The notes below the pieces were generated by a model. That model was not told the DNA's origin and did no database searches. It worked only from the letters and a program-made list of their open reading frames with translations. From positions 124,001-188,000 of the forward strand of contig NZ_JANIOF010000002.1 in NCBI RefSeq assembly GCF_024733555.1: a stretch of DNA of 64,000 nt, given 5' to 3'. Below, piece by piece: positions 17,011 through 25,804 of this stretch (the first letter of the stretch is position 1; each line of letters begins with the position of its first letter). This stretch comes from Paenibacillus sp. SC116. Lineage in GTDB: Bacteria > Bacillota > Bacilli > Paenibacillales > Paenibacillaceae. Both the position numbers and the translations under genes were made by a program.

Positions 17011-17050
17011 AAGAAGAGGACGGTTTTCATTCCGTCCTCTTCTTTACATT
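17011..17050 (+). terminator. Terminator hairpin after glpX
   Basis: AAGAAGAGGACGG (17011-17023) pairs perfectly with CCGTCCTCTTCTT (17032-17044). The following T-run is poor (TTACATTT). Confidence 0.75.
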
Positions 17051-17173
17051 TGCTATACTCTTCTTTCTCAAATAAGTAAGAGCAAATGCAACTTTCAGAT
17101 CAACGTTAGAAATATAGTTTTCCTCATAGAAATGGTCGTAGCCCCACGAACAAGGTGTGAATGTCCATCTATA

Positions 17174-18349
17174 TCAATTACTAAATTCCTTATCAAAAAT
17201 GGTTGCTTGGTTCGGATCAACTTCAGGACCTACTGCATTGGTGTTCAGTACCAAAATATGATCCCCGCCTAGAGGACCACCCACCGTTGTTGTGGACCCA
17301 AGTGTTCCTCCACTAGCCATCCAATACGTTTTTCCGTTTGAAAGTTTCTTCTCAATAATGCCGAGTCCAAATTTACCAAAAGGCGAATCATAAGTAGTCA
17401 GCATCTGCTTCATCATCTCGTCATTCAGTAGTTTCCCACCTAGTAAGGCACTCATAAAGGTGATCAGGTCTTCTCCTGTTGAAACCATGTCTCCAGCTGC
17501 ATTTCCCCATGAAGGATTAAACTCAGTCAAGTCATATAGCTTCATAAGTCGATCCATGTTATAACTTCTGGCATGCTCCCCAGGGATTTTTGGATTACTG
17601 CCACGTACGGATGTTCCTGTCAGCTTGAGCGGCTTGATGAACCGTTTCTTTATTTGTTCAGCGTAAGTCTCACCAGTGACTTTCTCGATAATAAGACCAG
17701 CTAGTATGGTATTTGTATTTGAATAGTGAAAACTCGTTCCTGGTGCAGATACAGGTTCTTTTGCAAGCCCTCTATCTATAAGCTCTTTAGTCGTATAGTA
17801 GCGATAAGGGTTTTGTGGAATAATAATGTCTCGCATATCATTATCTGTGTAATTTGCAATTCCACTTGTATGGTTTAACAACTGGCGGATTTTAACCTTA
17901 TTGCCGTCATACCCATTGCCCTGAACGACCCCTGGCAGCCACTTTTCTACTGTGTCATCCAAACTTAGCTTATTTTCCTGGGCGAGCTGCAGGATAACAG
18001 CTGCGACAAATGTCTTTGTAATACTGCCGATTCGGAACGTGAAATGGGGCTTCATCGGAAGGGAATCTTCTAAGTTAGCTAAACCTGCAGCATAGGACCA
18101 ACGTTTCCCATTCTCCATACCGCCTGCGATTATTCCCGGAATAAACTTACTTTGTACGGACTGATCGATAAAGGATTTGACTTGGTCCCGTGGGCCCTGT
18201 TTCTTAAATTCAGCCACCGTATCTATCGCATATCGTGTTGATGTATGGTGGGTTTGCTTAGAACCAAAAGCAGGGAGTGCGAGCGCCCCCATTAATAAAG
18301 TAGTAGATAGAGTAAGCGCTAACCCTGTTTTCATATTAGAAAGTTTCAT
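17174..18349 (-). CDS. Secreted beta-lactamase-fold serine hydrolase
   Basis: 391-residue exported class-C beta-lactamase/DD-peptidase-like enzyme. A Sec signal peptide (about residues 1-29, ending ALALPAFG) precedes the mature domain. The catalytic motifs are SITK (Ser109-Lys112) and YSN (Tyr208), with ASGGTLGS near the C-terminus taking the HTG/KTG position. It may be a D-Ala-D-Ala carboxypeptidase, an esterase or a peptidase; the fold does not decide. The start at 18349 has AGGAG eight bases upstream; the ATG at 18355 is too close to it. It stands alone on the minus strand. Confidence 0.87.
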   Translation of the reverse strand: MKLSNMKTGLALTLSTTLLMGALALPAFGSKQTHHTSTRYAIDTVAEFKKQGPRDQVKSFIDQSVQSKFIPGIIAGGMENGKRWSYAAGLANLEDSLPMKPHFTFRIGSITKTFVAAVILQLAQENKLSLDDTVEKWLPGVVQGNGYDGNKVKIRQLLNHTSGIANYTDNDMRDIIIPQNPYRYYTTKELIDRGLAKEPVSAPGTSFHYSNTNTILAGLIIEKVTGETYAEQIKKRFIKPLKLTGTSVRGSNPKIPGEHARSYNMDRLMKLYDLTEFNPSWGNAAGDMVSTGEDLITFMSALLGGKLLNDEMMKQMLTTYDSPFGKFGLGIIEKKLSNGKTYWMASGGTLGSTTTVGGPLGGDHILVLNTNAVGPEVDPNQATIFDKEFSN

Positions 18350-18486
18350 TTTCATCACTCCTGTTATTCTTCTGCTTATCACCCCTTTACTGTAATTCTT
18401 ACATTGTTAAGTCAGACAGTGACAAAAACGTTCTATTTATAGATGACATGATGCTTGGTACAATCACATTTACGGCATGACAAATA

Positions 18487-18505
18487 GTCACATGTTCAAT
18501 GTGAC
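18487..18505. repeat. Perfect inverted repeat after the DUF1989 gene
   Basis: GTCACAT and ATGTGAC, 7-base arms around 5 bases. It lies past the stop of the DUF1989 gene and about 140 bases upstream of the hydrolase, so it may be a weak terminator or an operator. Confidence 0.4.
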
Positions 18506-18519
18506 AGTATGTCGACATT

Positions 18520-19116
18520 CTATTTACCGCTTGCTATCATTACTTTGATCGGTTTGCATTTCCAATCATTGCATGGCCCTTCGCTAACGCTGCACGCCGA
18601 TATACAAACGACAGCATCCATTTCAGCTCTTAATATAACTCGATCTCCGGGCTTTGATAGAGGAGGGTCTATCACAATCTTCTTGTCTGAAGTAACGCTT
18701 GTATTCATAAACACGTTCAGTGGTCGTATCGTTGTAAAAGGAGGGACACCGAACTCACTCAAATTTTGATTGATATTGTCAAAGCAGTTGCTATGCCCAT
18801 CACCATTATGGAAGAAATGATCGTACATTTCCTTCCTACAGCAAGGAATCATGACATCATGGATGCCTACATCATCTTCGATTAAAGTGAACATCGGCCG
18901 ATATAAGTTGGTGTATAGAATATCATCCTTCGTTATAAGGAGGGACTCTTTGCAATCTATCGTTACTTCTGCTGAAAAGTACTCCCTATGATCGATGGCG
19001 TTGACGGCAAAAAAATCAGCAACTTGCTTTCCTTTGATATCAATTATAGAAATGAGATCTCCTTTTTTAAGTGGGAAGGCCATTCCTGTTTGTTTCTCAA
19101 TGATATATTCGTTCAT
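18520..19116 (-). CDS. DUF1989 (urea-carboxylase-associated) family protein
   Basis: 198-residue cytoplasmic protein of DUF1989, a family often linked to urea carboxylase and amine metabolism but with no settled activity. Recognisable parts are GDLISIIDIKGKQVADFFAVN, a D-I-M-I-P-C-C segment with clustered Cys and His (HDVMIPCCRKEMYDHFF), FGVPPFTTIRPLNVFMN, and the C-terminal ISACSVSEGPCND. The Cys/His cluster suggests metal binding (inference). Start 19116 follows GGGGTG. A tautomerase-family gene lies 32 bases upstream on the same strand, so the two may be co-transcribed and act on a shared small-molecule pathway. Confidence 0.8.
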   Translation of the reverse strand: MNEYIIEKQTGMAFPLKKGDLISIIDIKGKQVADFFAVNAIDHREYFSAEVTIDCKESLLITKDDILYTNLYRPMFTLIEDDVGIHDVMIPCCRKEMYDHFFHNGDGHSNCFDNINQNLSEFGVPPFTTIRPLNVFMNTSVTSDKKIVIDPPLSKPGDRVILRAEMDAVVCISACSVSEGPCNDWKCKPIKVMIASGK

Positions 19117-19148
19117 TAGATACACCCCTCTCTGATTAAACGAAACGG

Positions 19149-19535
19149 CTAAAGATTCACTTTATAGTTAAGCTGCAACTCATCACCAGGCAATCCTCTT
19201 ATTCCCCAACTACTCTTCGGTGTTTCAAAAATCGTTATTTCAATATCATTTGACTCTATGCCTAATGTACCGATTCTATCGAATAGCAGGCGTATGAGGT
19301 TTTTCTTTACTTCAATCGAGCGCCCCTCAAACATACTAATTTCGATGATCGTATACTTTTCCGTCCGATCAGAAGGATATATGAAATCTTCAGGTTGCAG
19401 ACGGAAAAAGCGATGGAATCGTTTATCAGGGGGCAGTTGTAGGGAATCAACGATACAAGAATGGATGATGTCAGATACCTGGGCTTGAATAGGTGTTAAA
19501 AAGTCATGCAATCCGTATACTTTTATTTGTGCCAC
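19149..19535 (-). CDS. Tautomerase-superfamily protein lacking the usual Pro
   Basis: 128-residue protein of the tautomerase superfamily (Tautomerase_2 type), with IKVYGLHDFLTPIQAQ, PPDKRFHRFF and a C-terminal WGIRGLPGDEL. These enzymes use an N-terminal Pro as catalytic base once Met is removed. Here the gene begins GTG GCA CAA, giving Met-Ala-Gln, so the Pro is replaced by Ala. The start is well supported by AGGAGA six bases upstream. The protein may be inactive as a tautomerase or have another role. It precedes the DUF1989 gene. Confidence 0.8.
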   Translation of the reverse strand: MAQIKVYGLHDFLTPIQAQVSDIIHSCIVDSLQLPPDKRFHRFFRLQPEDFIYPSDRTEKYTIIEISMFEGRSIEVKKNLIRLLFDRIGTLGIESNDIEITIFETPKSSWGIRGLPGDELQLNYKVNL

Positions 19536-19744
19536 GACAATTCTCCTCTCGAATATGGTGATAGGCTGCGTCTAGAGCTTCTAAGTTTGAGTTTACTTCA
19601 TTTTACAAGTAGTGGAAGTATAAAAACAAATAAGGATTAGTTGACTAACGTGCTGCATAAATCTCCGATGCTGTGTTCTTATATACAAATCGTACATAAT
19701 AAGGAGGTGCAGTATAGAGACTTGCTATATAAGGAGGTATATCC

Positions 19745-20221
19745 ATGTTAGCTGTTCTGCAACAAGTTGAAGGCGGGCATCTAGCTCGTTTCGAGCGTCA
19801 TCTACAGCACTCCGTTGAGGAAGTATGGTCTATGTTGACGGAGAATGAAAAATTAGCACAATGGTTCTCTGAGTTACAAGTAGGAGACCTCCGAAAAGGA
19901 GGAGTTATTAAATTTAATATGCAAGACGGAACGTTTGAGGAGCTTGCGATCACTGATCTTAAGACGTATTCTGTGTTGGAATATACTTGGTGGGAAGACC
20001 GTGTCCGTTTCGAGCTGCACCCAACAACCAATGGATGTGGATTGGTCTTATTTGAAACCATTCGTACGATTACAGACCACACTCCAAAGGACCTTGCTGG
20101 CTGGCATGTATGTCTGGATGTTATCCACGCATTGTTAGATGGAAGGGCGATTGAATCACGTATGAACGAGTGGAAGATATGGTATGAGAAATATATAAAA
20201 TTGATCAATGAATATAAGTAA
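19745..20221 (+). CDS. SRPBCC (AHSA1-like) family protein
   Basis: 158-residue START/Bet v1-fold protein. The opening FERHLQHSVEEVWSMLTENEKLAQWF is the signature of the AHSA1 group, and a second conserved block reads LEYTWWEDRVRFEL. The fold makes a hydrophobic pocket; ligand unknown. Start 19745 has AAGGAGGT upstream. A second copy of AAGGAGGT lies 30 bases earlier (19701) without a start codon at proper distance. It stands alone and ends at a terminator. Confidence 0.85.
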   Translation: MLAVLQQVEGGHLARFERHLQHSVEEVWSMLTENEKLAQWFSELQVGDLRKGGVIKFNMQDGTFEELAITDLKTYSVLEYTWWEDRVRFELHPTTNGCGLVLFETIRTITDHTPKDLAGWHVCLDVIHALLDGRAIESRMNEWKIWYEKYIKLINEYK

Positions 20222-20267
20222 GGGTGAGTACGTAATTCCCGGAAGTGTGAGTTGTGAGAGTATAGAA

Positions 20268-20306
20268 AAAGGAGTCTACCTAAAATACGGGTTAGACTCC
20301 TTTCCA
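20268..20306 (+). terminator. Terminator hairpin after the SRPBCC gene
   Basis: AAAGGAGTCTA and TAGACTCCTTT pair perfectly, with additional CC/GG below the loop. The trailing T-run is short. Confidence 0.65.
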
Positions 20307-20442
20307 TTTGGTAATCGGAAACCTATATGACTATGCGTGTTAAAAATGTGTTTTCTACATATGAAGAATATGGTATGTTTATTAGCCCGATAATTTGGGT
20401 TCACCAAAATTAACAGCTGAAAGGATAACCAGAAGTGTCATC

Positions 20443-21378
20443 ATGAGACAACTTGAAATGCTGCGCAATTCAATTCCATCCCTACGTAACAGCTTGAGGC
20501 TGGAGCAAATCCATAAAGGATACTCTAGTGATAAGAAGTACATCGTCTATGACAGTAATGAACACCCGCAGTACATACTAAGAACCTATAGCATTACTGA
20601 AAATGACAACAAGCAAATCAAATTCAAACATCTTCAGATGATGGAACAACAGGATGTGCGATGCACGAGACCGATTGAGATTGGTATACTTTCTGAGCAA
20701 GAACTAGGTTACACCATCCTTACATATATGGAGGGCAATGAAGCTTCAGAAGAATTGCCACAGTTAACTGAAATGGAGCAGTTTCATGTTGGTTTTGAAG
20801 CAGGCATAGAGCTGTTGAAAATGAATCAGATTGCTGCACCTGATCATAAGGAACCTTGGCATGAGCTCATGTCTAGAAAACACCAATGGTATCGAACTCA
20901 GTATGCGGAATGCGGTGTCATCATCCCTAACGATACAGCGTTATTATCCTTTATCGATAGCAATCTGCATTTGATGAAAGATCGACCCAATAGGTACCAG
21001 CATGATGACTTCCATCCTCGAAATCTGGTCATTAAGGACGGCAAGTTCTCCGGCGTCATTGATTTCGATCGAGATGACTGGGGAGATCCGATACATGAGT
21101 TTGTGAAAATCGGCTTGTTCAGCACGGAAGTAAGTATTCCATTTTCAGCAGGACAAATTCAGGGCTATCATCATGGCGACGGTGAAGAACCTAGTGAAGA
21201 GTTCTGGCGATTGTATGCCTTGTATCTTGCGATGACCTTGATCTCATCGGTTGTATGGATACTGAAAGTAAACGCTGATGAGCTTGATGATATGATGAGA
21301 AGAATTCAAAGATGCATGGATGACCATAACAACTTTGAGCTCATGGTGCCGAAGTGGTACAGCGAGTTTCAACAATAA
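20443..21378 (+). CDS. Aminoglycoside-phosphotransferase-family kinase
   Basis: About 311-residue APH/choline-kinase-fold phosphotransferase. The catalytic loop YQHDDFHPRNLVIKDG and the following metal Asp in GVIDFDRDDWGDP are intact. The N-lobe Lys may be K in KKYIVYD; the first helix region is less clear. The substrate is not readable: members phosphorylate antibiotics, sugars or other hydroxyl compounds. The start is uncertain, because neither ATG 20443 nor TTG 20395 has a good ribosome binding site. Flanked by terminators, so it is a single-gene unit. Confidence 0.82.
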   Translation: MRQLEMLRNSIPSLRNSLRLEQIHKGYSSDKKYIVYDSNEHPQYILRTYSITENDNKQIKFKHLQMMEQQDVRCTRPIEIGILSEQELGYTILTYMEGNEASEELPQLTEMEQFHVGFEAGIELLKMNQIAAPDHKEPWHELMSRKHQWYRTQYAECGVIIPNDTALLSFIDSNLHLMKDRPNRYQHDDFHPRNLVIKDGKFSGVIDFDRDDWGDPIHEFVKIGLFSTEVSIPFSAGQIQGYHHGDGEEPSEEFWRLYALYLAMTLISSVVWILKVNADELDDMMRRIQRCMDDHNNFELMVPKWYSEFQQ

Positions 21379-21441
21379 GTGTAAGGGTAATCTTCAGCTT
21401 GTTTTTTGCTCATCGAAATAATCCCTAGGTAAAAAGTAAAA

Positions 21442-21484
21442 GGCTGCCTCGATAGCTTATAGCTTATCGAAGGCAGCTTATTTC
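21442..21484. terminator. Bidirectional terminator between the kinase and dbpA
   Basis: GGCTGCCTCGATAGC and its complement GCTTATCGAAGGCAGC form a long imperfect stem; T-runs follow on both strands (TTATTT on plus, TTTTACTTTTT on minus). Confidence 0.8.
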
Positions 21485-21508
21485 ATGTTCATTGCGGATC
21501 GATTTGGA

Positions 21509-22954
21509 TTACTTCTTGCCTTTGCGTACTTTTAAAAGTTTCCCTTTTATCGTAATGTCCTGCATCATATCAAGCACAAGAGGCCCTTTTCCGTTCAGAA
21601 TCTCTACATCTGTTACATGATCAAAAATCGTAATAATTCCGATATCGTCTGCGGTTACTCCATCAAGCTTAGCAATGGTACCCACAAAGTCTACGGCTCT
21701 AAATTTCTTCTTCTTGCCACCATTGAAGTTCAGCTTCATAATCTGCTTGTTCAATTGCTCGCGCTTATCCACCTTCGGAGCCTGTCCGACGTGCAGGCTT
21801 TGTTCGAAATGTTCTCTACGGAGCTCTACCGCTTCTGCGGATGGAGCTTTTACTTTCGGAATCTCGAACCCAATGTACGCTTCGATATCAGCTAGGCGAT
21901 GGCTATCTTTAGGCGTAACGAATGTAATCGCTTTGCCTGTGTTACCTGCACGTCCCGTGCGTCCCACACGATGCACATAGCTTTCTTTCTCTAGCGGAAT
22001 ATCGTAGTTAATAACATGGGTGATGTTCGTGATATCGATCCCTCTCGCAGCTACATCTGTTGCAATCAAGTAACGGAACTGCCCTTTACGGAACGCGTTC
22101 ATGACCTCGAATCGCTCTTCTTGCTCCATTCCGCCGTGAATGCGATCACATGGATAATCGAGGTCATCCATTTCTCTGAACAGGCGATCCACATGTTCCT
22201 GTGTACGGCAGAAAATAATACAGCTTTCAGGGCTCTCAACAATAAGTAGATTTTGAATCACATCCAGCTTATCTGCCTCTTTTACCTGAATAAGAGCATG
22301 TTCAATCGTAGCTGTCGTAACACCGCTAGCTTTAATCTCGATCTCAACAGGGTTGTCCATATATTTGCGCGATAGTTTGGCTACATCCTCAGGGAATGTA
22401 GCGGAGAACAACATCGTAACTCGGTTGCGAGGCAGCTCTTGAATGATTGCCTGAACTTGTTCAATAAAGCCCATATTCAACATTTCGTCTGCTTCATCAA
22501 TAACGAGATAGGCAATACGGTCTAAGGATAAGGTACCACGCTGAATATGGTCGAACACACGGCCAGGTGTACCTACAGCGATATGTGTCCGCTGCTTCAA
22601 TTCAGCCTTTTGCTCATAAAATGGATGTCTCCCATACAGAGCTGTTGCCTTAATCCGTTTAAAGCGGCCTATATTCATGATGTCTTCGTTGACCTGCAAC
22701 GCAAGTTCACGAGTTGGCGTTAGAATTAGCGCCTGCGGCTTATTCTCGTTCCACTCCACTAGCTCACAGAGCGGAATACCGTAAGCAGCTGTTTTGCCGC
22801 TGCCTGTCTGCGATTTAACAACAAGATCTTTCTGCTCAAGCGCAACAGGGATGACTTTCGATTGAACCTCTGTTGGCTTTTCATAACCCAAGCTGCTTAG
22901 TGCTCTAACGATCTCTTCACTTAATGGATAATCTGTAAACTGCTTCTCACTCAT
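21509..22954 (-). CDS. dbpA: ATP-dependent RNA helicase DbpA (YxiN type)
   Basis: 481-residue DEAD-box helicase involved in 50S subunit assembly. All core motifs are present: Q motif (GYEKPTEVQ), [41 protein letters not shown] and [10 protein letters not shown]. The C-terminal ~75 residues ([21 protein letters not shown] onward) form the DbpA RNA-binding domain that recognises hairpin 92 of 23S rRNA. Length and C-terminus match Bacillus YxiN. AGAGG precedes the ATG. It is a single-gene unit. Confidence 0.95.
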   Translation of the reverse strand: MSEKQFTDYPLSEEIVRALSSLGYEKPTEVQSKVIPVALEQKDLVVKSQTGSGKTAAYGIPLCELVEWNENKPQALILTPTRELALQVNEDIMNIGRFKRIKATALYGRHPFYEQKAELKQRTHIAVGTPGRVFDHIQRGTLSLDRIAYLVIDEADEMLNMGFIEQVQAIIQELPRNRVTMLFSATFPEDVAKLSRKYMDNPVEIEIKASGVTTATIEHALIQVKEADKLDVIQNLLIVESPESCIIFCRTQEHVDRLFREMDDLDYPCDRIHGGMEQEERFEVMNAFRKGQFRYLIATDVAARGIDITNITHVINYDIPLEKESYVHRVGRTGRAGNTGKAITFVTPKDSHRLADIEAYIGFEIPKVKAPSAEAVELRREHFEQSLHVGQAPKVDKREQLNKQIMKLNFNGGKKKKFRAVDFVGTIAKLDGVTADDIGIITIFDHVTDVEILNGKGPLVLDMMQDITIKGKLLKVRKGKK

Positions 22955-23089
22955 ATTAAACCTCTTCTACACTTTATTCGAACTATACCTATACATACAG
23001 AGTTCCACCGTTCATCTTCCGTATACTCCTCTATTATACTCTCCATTCTGGATTCAGTATTCTACCAAATTAAAAAGTATATTTTGATT

Positions 23090-23136
23090 CATCTTCATAG
23101 CATCTTCATCTCATCTTCATATAGCGTCAGTAGACT
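23090..23136 (+). promoter_or_regulatory. Three tandem 11-bp direct repeats plus -10, PHO-box-like
   Basis: CATCTTCAT occurs at 23090-23098, 23101-23109 and 23112-23120, exact copies with an 11-base period. Ten bases after the last copy lies TAGACT (23131-23136), a plausible -10. There is no -35, as is usual in promoters activated by OmpR/PhoB-family regulators. It lies just upstream of the amidase gene. Confidence 0.65.
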
Positions 23137-23171
23137 AAGGTTATCTGATGGAGAGACAGGGGAGAAGGGCA

Positions 23172-23927
23172 ATGATGAGACGACACAATAAACGAACGAA
23201 TATGACAAACAATGAGCCAACCTATAGATCAAAAAAATTAAAAAAATTGAAAAAAGCCCCCAAACTAGCGCTGCTAGGTGCGTTGAGTTTACTCGTAGTA
23301 GGGCTAGTCTTCTACTACAACATCAATGATATTCGTGTAGATGTAGAGGTTCAGGCACTGATGGGGGCTCCTGGGCAACTGTTGGAAGGAAAGACGATCG
23401 TTATTGATCCAGGTCACGGAGGAAAAGATCCGGGCTCTATCGGTCAGCAAGGAACGATCGAGCGAGATATGACGCTGCAACTGGCAAAAGAAATCGAGCA
23501 AGAGCTGCTGGAGAAAACAGGAGCGACAGTCCTATTAACACGAGAGCAGGACGAGTCCGTTGACCTGCAGCAACGTATCGATATGGCTGAGAAAGAAAGT
23601 GCTGATCTTTTCCTCAGCATTCACTTCGATGCGTTTACAACGAACGATGTGGAAGGGATGACGACTTACCATAGAAATAGTAATGATCAACCGATCGCGC
23701 AAGCGGTTCATGATCGTTTGATTGAGAAGAACTTTGATACGAGAGATCGTGGAGTAAGAGCAGGGGATTACTATGTCCTTCGTGAAAATACGGTTCCGTC
23801 GCTGCTGCTTGAGCTTGGCTACATTTCAAATGAAAAAGACGAGACTCGAATGAGATCATTGTACTTCCATCAGGAAGCATCGGAGGCAATTGTTGATGGT
23901 GTGATCGATTATTTTCATAAACGTTAA
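23172..23927 (+). CDS. Membrane-anchored N-acetylmuramoyl-L-alanine amidase
   Basis: 251-residue amidase_3-family cell-wall hydrolase that cleaves the MurNAc-L-Ala bond. A strongly basic N-terminus (about 1-31) precedes one transmembrane helix (about 32-49), leaving the catalytic domain outside. The zinc ligands are His82 (DPGHGGKD), Glu97 (IERD) and His151 (SIHFDAF), and the catalytic Glu214 lies in LLELGYISNEKD. There are no SH3 or LysM repeats. GGGGAGAAGG favours the start at 23172. It opens the cluster that runs to 31583, separated from the first permease by 103 bases with a hairpin. It is close to CwlD in layout, but spore-cortex function is not implied by context. Confidence 0.85.
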   Translation: MMRRHNKRTNMTNNEPTYRSKKLKKLKKAPKLALLGALSLLVVGLVFYYNINDIRVDVEVQALMGAPGQLLEGKTIVIDPGHGGKDPGSIGQQGTIERDMTLQLAKEIEQELLEKTGATVLLTREQDESVDLQQRIDMAEKESADLFLSIHFDAFTTNDVEGMTTYHRNSNDQPIAQAVHDRLIEKNFDTRDRGVRAGDYYVLRENTVPSLLLELGYISNEKDETRMRSLYFHQEASEAIVDGVIDYFHKR

Positions 23928-23943
23928 ATGACGATAATGCCTT

Positions 23944-23984
23944 CATGCATCCATTTTGCTCGGTATTCACATAACGGATGCATG
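23944..23984 (+). repeat. Hairpin between amidase and permease genes
   Basis: CATGCATCC (23944-23952) and GGATGCATG (23976-23984) form a 9-bp perfect stem with a 23-base loop. No T-run follows, so it may be a processing or mRNA-stability element instead of a terminator. Confidence 0.55.
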
Positions 23985-24030
23985 CAAAGCCTAGCTCATT
24001 TCGACCTGAACGAAGGAGGTGTACATTGCC

Positions 24031-24900
24031 ATGCTGCGGCGATTGGTTCGCAAACAAGGTTTCATAGCGATTGGATTTTTGGCGCCAAGCATAGTTGGAT
24101 TTGCGATGTTCTACGTGATCCCTTTCGGTGTAGGCATCCTGTATTCAGTGATGGATCAGACGAGCGGCGGCGAGTTTGTTGGGGCAACGAATTATGAGAA
24201 TGTGCTGGCCAGCGCTTCGTTTCGCAAAGCGGCCATGAACACGTTGCAGTTCACAGCTGTTAGCGTACCGATACTCATCCTATTGTCGCTGCTGCTAGCT
24301 CTCATATTGAATGGGAATGTCTATGTGAAGCGCTGGCTTCGAACGGCATTTGTCTTACCCTTAGTCGTACCGGTCGCTTCGATTGTTATGGTATGGCAGA
24401 TTGTATTTGATTGGAACGGGTCGCTTAATGCTTGGATGGCCTACCTCGGTTGGGAACGGATCGATTGGATGAAGTCGGATTGGGCAATCGGTGTGCTGAC
24501 ACTTGTATATGTGTGGAAGAACCTAGGCTATAACATGATTCTGTTCCTTGCGGGTCTGCAAAGTGTTCCGAAGGATTATTACGAGACGGCCGATATAGAG
24601 GGTGCTAGCCCGATACATAAGTTGTTCCATATTACGCTCGTATATTTGACGCCTACAATGTTCTTCGTTGTTCTCATCTCCATCATTAACTCGTTCCATA
24701 TTTTCCGAGCGACGTACTTGATTGCTGGAGATTACCCGCACGATAGCATTTACATGCTGCAGCACTATATGAATAACATGTTTGCTTCGTTAGACGTGCA
24801 GAAGTTAACGGCGGCCGCGGTCATGATGGTTGTATGCATACTGATCATCGTCTCAAGCTTATTAGCACTAGAGCGGCGATTCAACCGCTCTATGGAATAA
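24031..24900 (+). CDS. Sugar-type ABC transporter permease 1 (MalF/UgpA-like)
   Basis: 289-residue binding-protein-dependent permease with six predicted membrane helices and the EAA loop TADIEGASPIHKLFHITLVYLTP (about 190-212), which docks the ATPase. It belongs to the carbohydrate importer class CUT1. AAGGAGG lies upstream; ATG 24031 is the likely start, GTG 24019 is an alternative but too close to it. No ATPase gene occurs in the cluster, so it presumably uses a shared MsmX-type ATPase encoded elsewhere. The second permease starts 13 bases after its stop. Confidence 0.9.
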   Translation: MLRRLVRKQGFIAIGFLAPSIVGFAMFYVIPFGVGILYSVMDQTSGGEFVGATNYENVLASASFRKAAMNTLQFTAVSVPILILLSLLLALILNGNVYVKRWLRTAFVLPLVVPVASIVMVWQIVFDWNGSLNAWMAYLGWERIDWMKSDWAIGVLTLVYVWKNLGYNMILFLAGLQSVPKDYYETADIEGASPIHKLFHITLVYLTPTMFFVVLISIINSFHIFRATYLIAGDYPHDSIYMLQHYMNNMFASLDVQKLTAAAVMMVVCILIIVSSLLALERRFNRSME

Positions 24901-24913
24901 AGGAGGGATGAAG

Positions 24914-25792
24914 ATGAAGAAGTCAGCTGTGTTGTACAAATGCATTATGTCTCTATTTCTCACTGCATGTGCGGTGATTGCACTCCTACCACTTGGCATA
25001 CCACTAACGAATTCACTCATGAAGGAAAAGGAGATTAACCGTAATTATGAACTGCTTGGCAAGATGCCAGATGCAGGGTCTGGGGCAACGGATGCTTTTG
25101 TTAATCTGAAAATTATTCCGGACTGGGTTTCCTTCGAGCAGTATGAAAAGGTATTGCTGGAAACACCCATCTTTTTAAATATGTTCTGGAACTCCGTGTT
25201 TCTCGTCGTTCCGATTATCGTCGGGCAGACAATCGTCGGGGCCTTGGCCGCTTACGCTTTCTCAAAACTGAAGTTCCGAGGAAGGGAAGCTTTATTCTTT
25301 GTGTACTTGATGGCGATGCTGATGCCCTTTCAAGTAACCTTGGTGCCCAATTACATTATCGTCGACCTGTTAGGGATCGGGAATAGTGCGAGTGCCATCA
25401 TTTTACCCGGCATATTTTCAGCGTTTGGTGTATTCATGATGCGGCAGTTCATGCTTTCTATCCCGTACGCATATGTGGAGGCAGCCGTTATGGACGGCGC
25501 AGGACATTGGTATGTTTTCTGGAGGATTATCGTTCCGCTCATGAAGCCTGGTATTGCGGCACTCGTCGTCTTGTTGTTCGTCGATTACTGGAATATGGTC
25601 GAGCAACCATTGATCTTCCTTGATGATGCCTTTAAACAGCCGTTGTCGCTGTACTTATCTCGGATTCAGGAAGCAGCGAAAGGAGTCAGCTTTGCCGCTT
25701 CGTTGCTGTATATGTCGCCAATGGTTCTCTTATTCCTATATGCAGAGTCTTACTTCGTGCAAGGGGTTCAGTTGTCAGGTATTAAAGGGTAA
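24914..25792 (+). CDS. Sugar-type ABC transporter permease 2 (MalG/UgpE-like)
   Basis: 292-residue CUT1-type permease. The EAA loop reads AAVMDGAGHWYVFWRIIVPLMKP (about 195-217), and six helices are predicted. The first extracytoplasmic loop (about residues 32-88) is unusually long for a MalG-type protein, extending through NRNYELLGKMPDAGSGATDAF, and could contact the adaptor or solute-binding protein (inference). The ATG at 24914 is chosen because AGGAGG is seven bases upstream; the ATG at 24908 is too close. Partner of permease 1 in one heterodimeric channel. Confidence 0.88.
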   Translation: MKKSAVLYKCIMSLFLTACAVIALLPLGIPLTNSLMKEKEINRNYELLGKMPDAGSGATDAFVNLKIIPDWVSFEQYEKVLLETPIFLNMFWNSVFLVVPIIVGQTIVGALAAYAFSKLKFRGREALFFVYLMAMLMPFQVTLVPNYIIVDLLGIGNSASAIILPGIFSAFGVFMMRQFMLSIPYAYVEAAVMDGAGHWYVFWRIIVPLMKPGIAALVVLLFVDYWNMVEQPLIFLDDAFKQPLSLYLSRIQEAAKGVSFAASLLYMSPMVLLFLYAESYFVQGVQLSGIKG

Positions 25793-25804
25793 GGAGGTTG
25801 TCGT

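Noticed and set aside
23090-23120. Minimal CRISPR-like repeat array
   Set aside because: Nine-base repeats with two-base gaps are an activator-site layout, not repeats with unique spacers; no cas genes are present.
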